DNA of 64,000 nucleotides, taken from positions 62,001 to 126,000 of the forward strand of contig NZ_CP110679.1 in the NCBI RefSeq assembly GCF_026167525.1, written 5' to 3'. Positions within the stretch are counted from its first letter, which is position 1. The number at the start of each line of letters is the position of its first letter. Position numbers and translations under genes: made by a program. The notes beneath the pieces were generated by a model, which saw only the letters and a program-made list of their open reading frames with translations, made no database searches and was not told the origin of the DNA. Shown here piece by piece: positions 60,336 through 64,000 of this stretch. Source of the stretch: Sphingomonas sp. M1-B02 (GTDB taxonomy: Bacteria > Pseudomonadota > Alphaproteobacteria > Sphingomonadales > Sphingomonadaceae).

Positions 60336-61067
60336 GTGGCTCTTCTCGCGCCTCTTGCCCGGCTCGCCGACCTCGCGCTCCCGCCGCGCTGCCCCGGCTG
60401 CGGCGAAGTCACCGGGGCGGACCATCGCTTCTGCGCGAAATGTTGGGGAAGCCTGCGCTTTCTGGGGCCGCCCTGGTGCGCAGGCTGCCAGCTGCCGTTC
60501 GACTATGACCGGGGGGAGGGCGCGCTGTGCGCCGAATGTATGGCCGATCCGCCGCCCCATGCCGGGGTGCGCGCGGCGGTGGCCTATGGCGACGTGGCGC
60601 GCAGCGTGGCCCTGAAGCTCAAATATGCGCGGCGGCTGGCCTGCGCCGAGACGATGGCGCGGGCGATGGCGCGGCTGATGCCGCAGGACGCGGACCTGCT
60701 CGTGCCGGTGCCGCTGCACCGCTGGCGGATCTGGTCGCGTGGGTTCAACCAGGCGGCGTCCGTCGCGCAGGCGCTGGCGAGGGCGAGCGGCGTGGCGACG
60801 GACGCGGAGCTGCTACGACGGGTGAAGGCGACTCCGATCCTGCGCGGGCTGGGACCGAGGGGGCGGGCAAAGGCGGTAGCGGGCGCCTTTGCGCTGGCAC
60901 CGGGCGCCCCGGAGAAGCTGCGCGGAAGGACCGTGGTGCTGGTCGACGACGTCCACACCAGCGGCGCCACCGCGGCGGCATGCACCCGCGTCTTGCTGCG
61001 GGGCGGCGCGGCAAAAGTGATCCTTCTGTGCTGGGCGCGCGTTCTTCCCGGTGAGGCGCTGGATTGA
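60336..61067 (+). CDS. comF: ComF family phosphoribosyltransferase-like protein
   Basis: A 243-residue ComF-type protein. N-terminal zinc-finger Cys pairs (CPGCGEV, FCAKCWG, CAGC and CAEC) precede a phosphoribosyltransferase domain with VPVPLHRWRIWSRGFNQA and the PRPP motif VVLVDDVHTSGAT. ComF is needed for DNA uptake in naturally competent species, but the gene is widespread beyond them. The GTG at 60336 is the first usable start in this frame after the divergent gene's start. Confidence 0.9.
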   Translation: MALLAPLARLADLALPPRCPGCGEVTGADHRFCAKCWGSLRFLGPPWCAGCQLPFDYDRGEGALCAECMADPPPHAGVRAAVAYGDVARSVALKLKYARRLACAETMARAMARLMPQDADLLVPVPLHRWRIWSRGFNQAASVAQALARASGVATDAELLRRVKATPILRGLGPRGRAKAVAGAFALAPGAPEKLRGRTVVLVDDVHTSGATAAACTRVLLRGGAAKVILLCWARVLPGEALD

Positions 61068-61099
61068 CAAGCCCACGCCCGTCACAGCACGAGGATTGC

Positions 61100-61357
61100 A
61101 TGGCAAAGATCGAAATCTACACGAAGGCATTCTGCCCTTATTGTTCGCGGGCGTTGAAACTGCTCGGCGAAAAGGGCGTCGAATATCAGGAATATGACAT
61201 CACGATGGGCGGGCCGAAGCGGCAGGAAATGCTCGAGCGCTCGAACGGCCGCTCCACCGTCCCGCAGGTCTTCATCGACGACGAGCATATCGGCGGATCG
61301 GACGATCTTGCCGCGCTGGACCGCGAGGGCGGACTGGACCCTTTGATCGCGGCATGA
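61100..61357 (+). CDS. grxC: Glutaredoxin 3
   Basis: An 85-residue class I glutaredoxin with the dithiol active site CPYC (C12, C15), the cis-Pro motif TVPQVFID and the glutathione-binding GGSDDL. It reduces disulfides with glutathione. Its stop overlaps the next start (ATGA). Confidence 0.95.
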   Translation: MAKIEIYTKAFCPYCSRALKLLGEKGVEYQEYDITMGGPKRQEMLERSNGRSTVPQVFIDDEHIGGSDDLAALDREGGLDPLIAA

Positions 61358-62178
61358 CCCGCGCCGCCCTGCTCCAGATGACGAGCGGGATCGATCCCGC
61401 GGCCAATGCGCGCACGCTTGTCGAGGGCGTGGCACAGGCGGCTGCGGGCGGGGCGGCGATGCTGTTCACGCCGGAAATGTCGGGGCTGCTCGATCGCGAT
61501 CGGGATCGGGGGGCGGCTTCGCTGGCGCACGAGGACGAGGATCGGGTGCTGGCCGCGGTGCGCGAGGCGGCGGCGCGGCACGGCATCTGGGTGCATATCG
61601 GCAGCCTGGCGGTCCGCCGCGACGCGGGGAAGCTGGCGAACCGCGGCTTCGTGATCGACTCGAGCGGCGGAATCCGCGCGCGCTACGACAAGGTCCACCT
61701 GTTCGACGTCGATTTGCCGAGCGGCGAAAGCTGGCGCGAATCGAACAGCTATGCGCCCGGCGAGCATGCCGTGGCCGTCCAGACGCCGCTGGGCGTGCTG
61801 GGGCTGTCGATCTGTTACGATCTGCGCTTCCCGGACCTCTTCCGCACGCTGAGCGATGCCGGGGCGACGATCCTGGCGGTGCCGGCGGCCTTCACCCGAC
61901 AGACGGGCGCGGCGCACTGGCACGTGCTGTTGCGCGCGCGGGCGATCGAGGCGGCGGCGTTCGTGATCGCCGCAGCGCAGACCGGCGTGCACGAGGATGG
62001 CCGCGCGACCTATGGCCATTCGCTGGTGGTTGATTCCTGGGGCGAGGTGCTGCTCGATCAGGGCGAAGCGGCGGGTATCGGCTTTTTTGAAATCGATCCA
62101 GCGCGGGTGGAGGCGGCGCGGGAGCGGGTCCCGGTGCTGCGCCATCGCCGTGCCATCCCCGCGGCGGAACTGCTATGA
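61354..62178 (+). CDS. Carbon-nitrogen hydrolase (Nit1-type, deaminated glutathione amidase-like)
   Basis: A 274-residue nitrilase-superfamily amidase with the catalytic triad E41 (FTPEMSG), K113 (RYDKVHLFD) and C154 (SICYDLRFPDLFR). Members of the Nit1 branch remove the deaminated form of glutathione, which fits its place after grxC. It is translationally coupled to grxC upstream and DUF1178 downstream. Confidence 0.92.
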   Translation: MTRAALLQMTSGIDPAANARTLVEGVAQAAAGGAAMLFTPEMSGLLDRDRDRGAASLAHEDEDRVLAAVREAAARHGIWVHIGSLAVRRDAGKLANRGFVIDSSGGIRARYDKVHLFDVDLPSGESWRESNSYAPGEHAVAVQTPLGVLGLSICYDLRFPDLFRTLSDAGATILAVPAAFTRQTGAAHWHVLLRARAIEAAAFVIAAAQTGVHEDGRATYGHSLVVDSWGEVLLDQGEAAGIGFFEIDPARVEAARERVPVLRHRRAIPAAELL

Positions 62179-62630
62179 TCGCGTTCGACCTCAAATGCAG
62201 TGGCGGGCATATCTTCGAGGGCTGGTTCGGATCTAGTGCCGCCTATGAGACGCAGCGCGAGGGGCAGCTGATCTCCTGTCCCTTCTGCGGCGACGCCGAC
62301 GTCGCCAAGGCGGTGATGGCGCCCAATATCGGCACGAAGGGCAATCGGCAGAGCGTCGTGCCGGCACCCGCGCCCGTCGACGGGCCTCCGCCCGAGGTCG
62401 TGAAGGCGGCTATGGCGGCGCTGGCCGGGGCGCAGGCGAAGCTGCTGGAGAAATCCGAGTGGGTGGGCGTCGCCTTTGCCGACAAGGCGCGGGCGATGCA
62501 TCTGGGCGAGACTCCCGCCGCGCCGATCCACGGCCAGGCGACGCTGGATGAGGCGCGCGCGCTGGCCGACGAGGGCGTGCCGGTCGCGCCGCTTCCGCTG
62601 CCGGTGATCCCGCCGGAGCGCCGCAATTGA
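62175..62630 (+). CDS. DUF1178 family protein
   Basis: A 151-residue protein with an N-terminal zinc-ribbon-like part (FDLKCSGGHIFEGWFGSS, then ISCPFCGDADV) and a C-terminal helical part ending in EWVGVAFADKARAMHLGE, the typical closing motif of this family. Function unknown. Overlaps the nitrilase stop by 4 bases. Confidence 0.92.
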   Translation: MIAFDLKCSGGHIFEGWFGSSAAYETQREGQLISCPFCGDADVAKAVMAPNIGTKGNRQSVVPAPAPVDGPPPEVVKAAMAALAGAQAKLLEKSEWVGVAFADKARAMHLGETPAAPIHGQATLDEARALADEGVPVAPLPLPVIPPERRN

Positions 62631-62664
62631 TTCTCCGCCCGGCTGTGCGTACCAGCGCTCGCGT

Positions 62665-62741
62665 GGCCCGGTAGCTCAGCAGGATAGAGCAAGCGATTCC
62701 TAATCGAGAGGTCGGAGGTTCGAATCCTCTCCGGGTCACCA
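62665..62741 (+). tRNA. tRNA-Arg (anticodon CCT)
   Basis: 77 bases including CCA. Acceptor GGCCCGG pairs with CCGGGTC (one G-T), D-arm GCTC/GAGC, anticodon loop TTCCTAA (anticodon CCT) and T-arm GGAGG TTCGAAT CCTCT. In the anticodon stem only the three pairs next to the loop are Watson-Crick; the two outer pairs are A-G and G-A mismatches. It would read AGG codons. Confidence 0.88.
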
Positions 62742-62761
62742 AAGGCGGCGAAGGGGAGCGC

Positions 62762-63109
62762 ATGACTCACCGCATCTACGGGATGACGTTCAAGGGGCTG
62801 TACCCCGCTTATGTCGCGAAGGCGGAGAAGAAGGGACGGAGCCGGGCCGACGTCGACACGATCCTCTGCTGGCTGACCGGGCATTCGCCCGCCTCGCTGG
62901 AGGCGGTGCTGGCGAGTGCGCAGACGGTCGAAGAATTCTTTGCGCATGCGCCGCATATGAACCCCGCCCGCGATCTCGTGACCGGAACGGTGTGCGGGGT
63001 CCGGGTGGAAGCGGTGGAGGAGCCGCTGATGCGCGAGATCCGGCGGCTCGACAAGATGATCGACGAACTTGCCAAGGGGCGGGCAATGGAGCGGATTTTA
63101 CGCGCCTAG
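62762..63109 (+). CDS. DUF2200 family protein
   Basis: A 115-residue DUF2200 protein ([20 protein letters not shown] at the N-terminus; [11 protein letters not shown]; then [20 protein letters not shown] and the closing [15 protein letters not shown]). Small conserved cytoplasmic protein of unknown function. It begins 20 bases after tRNA-Arg with a GGGGAG site before the ATG. Confidence 0.93.
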   Translation: MTHRIYGMTFKGLYPAYVAKAEKKGRSRADVDTILCWLTGHSPASLEAVLASAQTVEEFFAHAPHMNPARDLVTGTVCGVRVEAVEEPLMREIRRLDKMIDELAKGRAMERILRA

Positions 63110-63134
63110 AGCGAGATTCGGCGCGCTAGAATTT

Positions 63135-63236
63135 CCCCACCACGGCGCAGGCCGGGGCCCAGTATCGGTGCGCAGGCAAAGGCATCCTGCGATCTCAATC
63201 GCTTCGCAGCTGGGCCCCGGCCTGCGCCGGGGTGGG
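63135..63236. repeat. Dispersed GC-rich inverted-repeat element, copy 3
   Basis: Arms at 63135-63163 and 63210-63236 around CGGCGCAGGCCGGGGCCCAG and its complement, spacer of about 46 bases. It lies between two convergent genes, like copy 2. Confidence 0.75.
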
Positions 63237-63307
63237 TATTTGGCTCAAGTCTGCGCAACCAGTGCGAGGATCCGACCTCGCACTCCCGACGGGAGAGGGA
63301 AGCGCTT

Positions 63308-64000
63308 TTACAAATCCAGCGAGGCCGAGAGCTTGAAGGTCCGCGGCGCGCCCTGGAGCAGGGCCGCGTTGAAGGCGTCGTAGGCGGAGGCCCAATAGCG
63401 CTTGTTGGCGACATTATCGACGTTGACGCGCAGCGTCAGCGGGGTGGTGCCGAGCAGGGCGACGTAGCGGGCGCCGAGATCGAAGCGAGTCCATTCGGAG
63501 ATTTCGAGCGTGTTGGCGGCGTTGACCTGTTGCTTGCCGGTCTGGACGAAGCGGCCGGTGAGGGTTGCGCCGGGCAGGAAGGGCGTATCCCATTCGATAT
63601 TGGCGTTGACCAGATAGTCGGGCACGCCGACCGCCTTGTTGCCGTCGTTGGCGCCGGCGGGGGTGTCGCGCAGCTTGGCATCGTTGAGCGAGGCGCCGGC
63701 GATGAGGCGCAGGCCGGTGGTCAGCTCGCCGTCGACGCTGAACTCGAGGCCGCGGTTGCGCTGTTCGCCATAGACGTCGAAGCGCAGGAAGCCGGGGGCG
63801 GCGGGGTCGGGGGCGGCGAAGGCGGTCGGCAGCGTCGTCTGGAAGGCGGCGAGGCTCAGGTTCAGCGCGCCGATCGCGAGCTTGCCGCCGACTTCATATT
63901 GGGTGGATTTGTAGGGCGCGAAGACCTCGCCCGGATTGATCAGATTGGGGTCGATCGGCGCAGTCGGGCCCTGCGACAGGCCTTCGATGCGGTTGGCGAA
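63308..64000 (-). CDS. TonB-dependent siderophore receptor (C-terminal part)
   Basis: The frame runs from the end of the window to a stop at 63308 and gives the last 230 residues of a receptor barrel. Strand pairs such as KSTQYEVGGKLAIGALNLSL, NRGLEFSVDGEL, RLIAGASLNDAKL and the closing LRVNVDNVANKRYW followed by FKLSASLDL are typical of FhuA/FptA-type siderophore receptors. The signal peptide and plug lie outside the window, so the ligand cannot be assigned. Confidence 0.88.
   Translation of the reverse strand, partial: FANRIEGLSQGPTAPIDPNLINPGEVFAPYKSTQYEVGGKLAIGALNLSLAAFQTTLPTAFAAPDPAAPGFLRFDVYGEQRNRGLEFSVDGELTTGLRLIAGASLNDAKLRDTPAGANDGNKAVGVPDYLVNANIEWDTPFLPGATLTGRFVQTGKQQVNAANTLEISEWTRFDLGARYVALLGTTPLTLRVNVDNVANKRYWASAYDAFNAALLQGAPRTFKLSASLDL

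Overview
The window is high-GC DNA from an alphaproteobacterium, most likely a Sphingomonas-type sphingomonad. The signs are: many TonB-dependent receptors with large plug domains; the order comF-grxC-nitrilase-DUF1178-tRNA-Arg; the aroB-aroK-unknown exported protein-xerD-accA block; a fused MnhA/MnhB antiporter subunit; and short GC-rich intergenic hairpin repeats. The genus is an inference from gene content and order, not from a marker gene.

Layout. 1-3.4 kb: end of a NarL-type sensor kinase facing its response regulator, then a decayed stretch with an odd winged-helix/receiver protein, a serine-recombinase tail and an orphan acidic protein. 3.4-6.7 kb: a small unknown gene and two photolyases of different classes (an FeS (6-4)-type and a class I CPD-type). 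6.7-12.6 kb: a complete, overlapping Mrp-type Na+/H+ antiporter operon on the minus strand (mnhAB-C-D-E-F-G). 12.8-15 kb: a TonB-dependent receptor with histidine-rich loops, possibly for zinc. 15-34.4 kb: a hexuronate/unsaturated-uronate catabolic island (LacI regulator, large receptor, two esterases/hydrolases, kduD, kduI, uxaA, a hydratase, a DUF885 protein, an ExuT-like MFS transporter, uxaC, second copies of kduI and kduD, kdgK and a Tat-exported oxidoreductase). 34.9-50.6 kb: ordinary chromosomal genes (tRNA-Thr, rarA, PadR and TetR regulators, aldo/keto reductase, glycosyltransferase, Sel1-repeat protein, radA, cvpA, an FeS scaffold, a Kef-type antiporter, an M1 peptidase). 50.6-52.6 kb: a low-quality accessory stretch with a frameshifted OmpA-family gene, a small lipoprotein and a DUF1493 membrane protein. 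52.7-63.1 kb: core genes (aroB, aroK, xerD, accA, two Flp pilins, mutT-type Nudix, methyltransferase, comF, grxC, nitrilase, DUF1178, tRNA-Arg, DUF2200). 63.3-64 kb: the C-terminal part of a siderophore-type receptor that runs off the window.

How the uronate island works (inferred from the families): the receptor would import oligouronides across the outer membrane; esterases would remove substituents; the MFS transporter would take up hexuronates; UxaC and UxaA would lead hexuronate to 2-keto-3-deoxygluconate (KDG), with the UxaB step not seen here; KduI and KduD would convert the unsaturated-uronate product to KDG; KdgK would phosphorylate it. The aldolase is not in the window. Four copies of one 14-bp operator-like sequence (core ACCGGT) sit before the LacI gene, the receptor, the kduI/uxaA divergent promoter and the hydratase gene, so these form one probable local regulon.

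The most striking observation is that kduI-kduD occurs twice in opposite orientation, 6.8 kb apart. Over 1,538 bp the two copies look almost base-identical, while the last 64 bp of kduD differ at about ten positions, all synonymous. That pattern is better explained by gene conversion between old paralogues than by a simple recent duplication. I found no CRISPR array, rRNA operon, intact insertion sequence or clear prophage.
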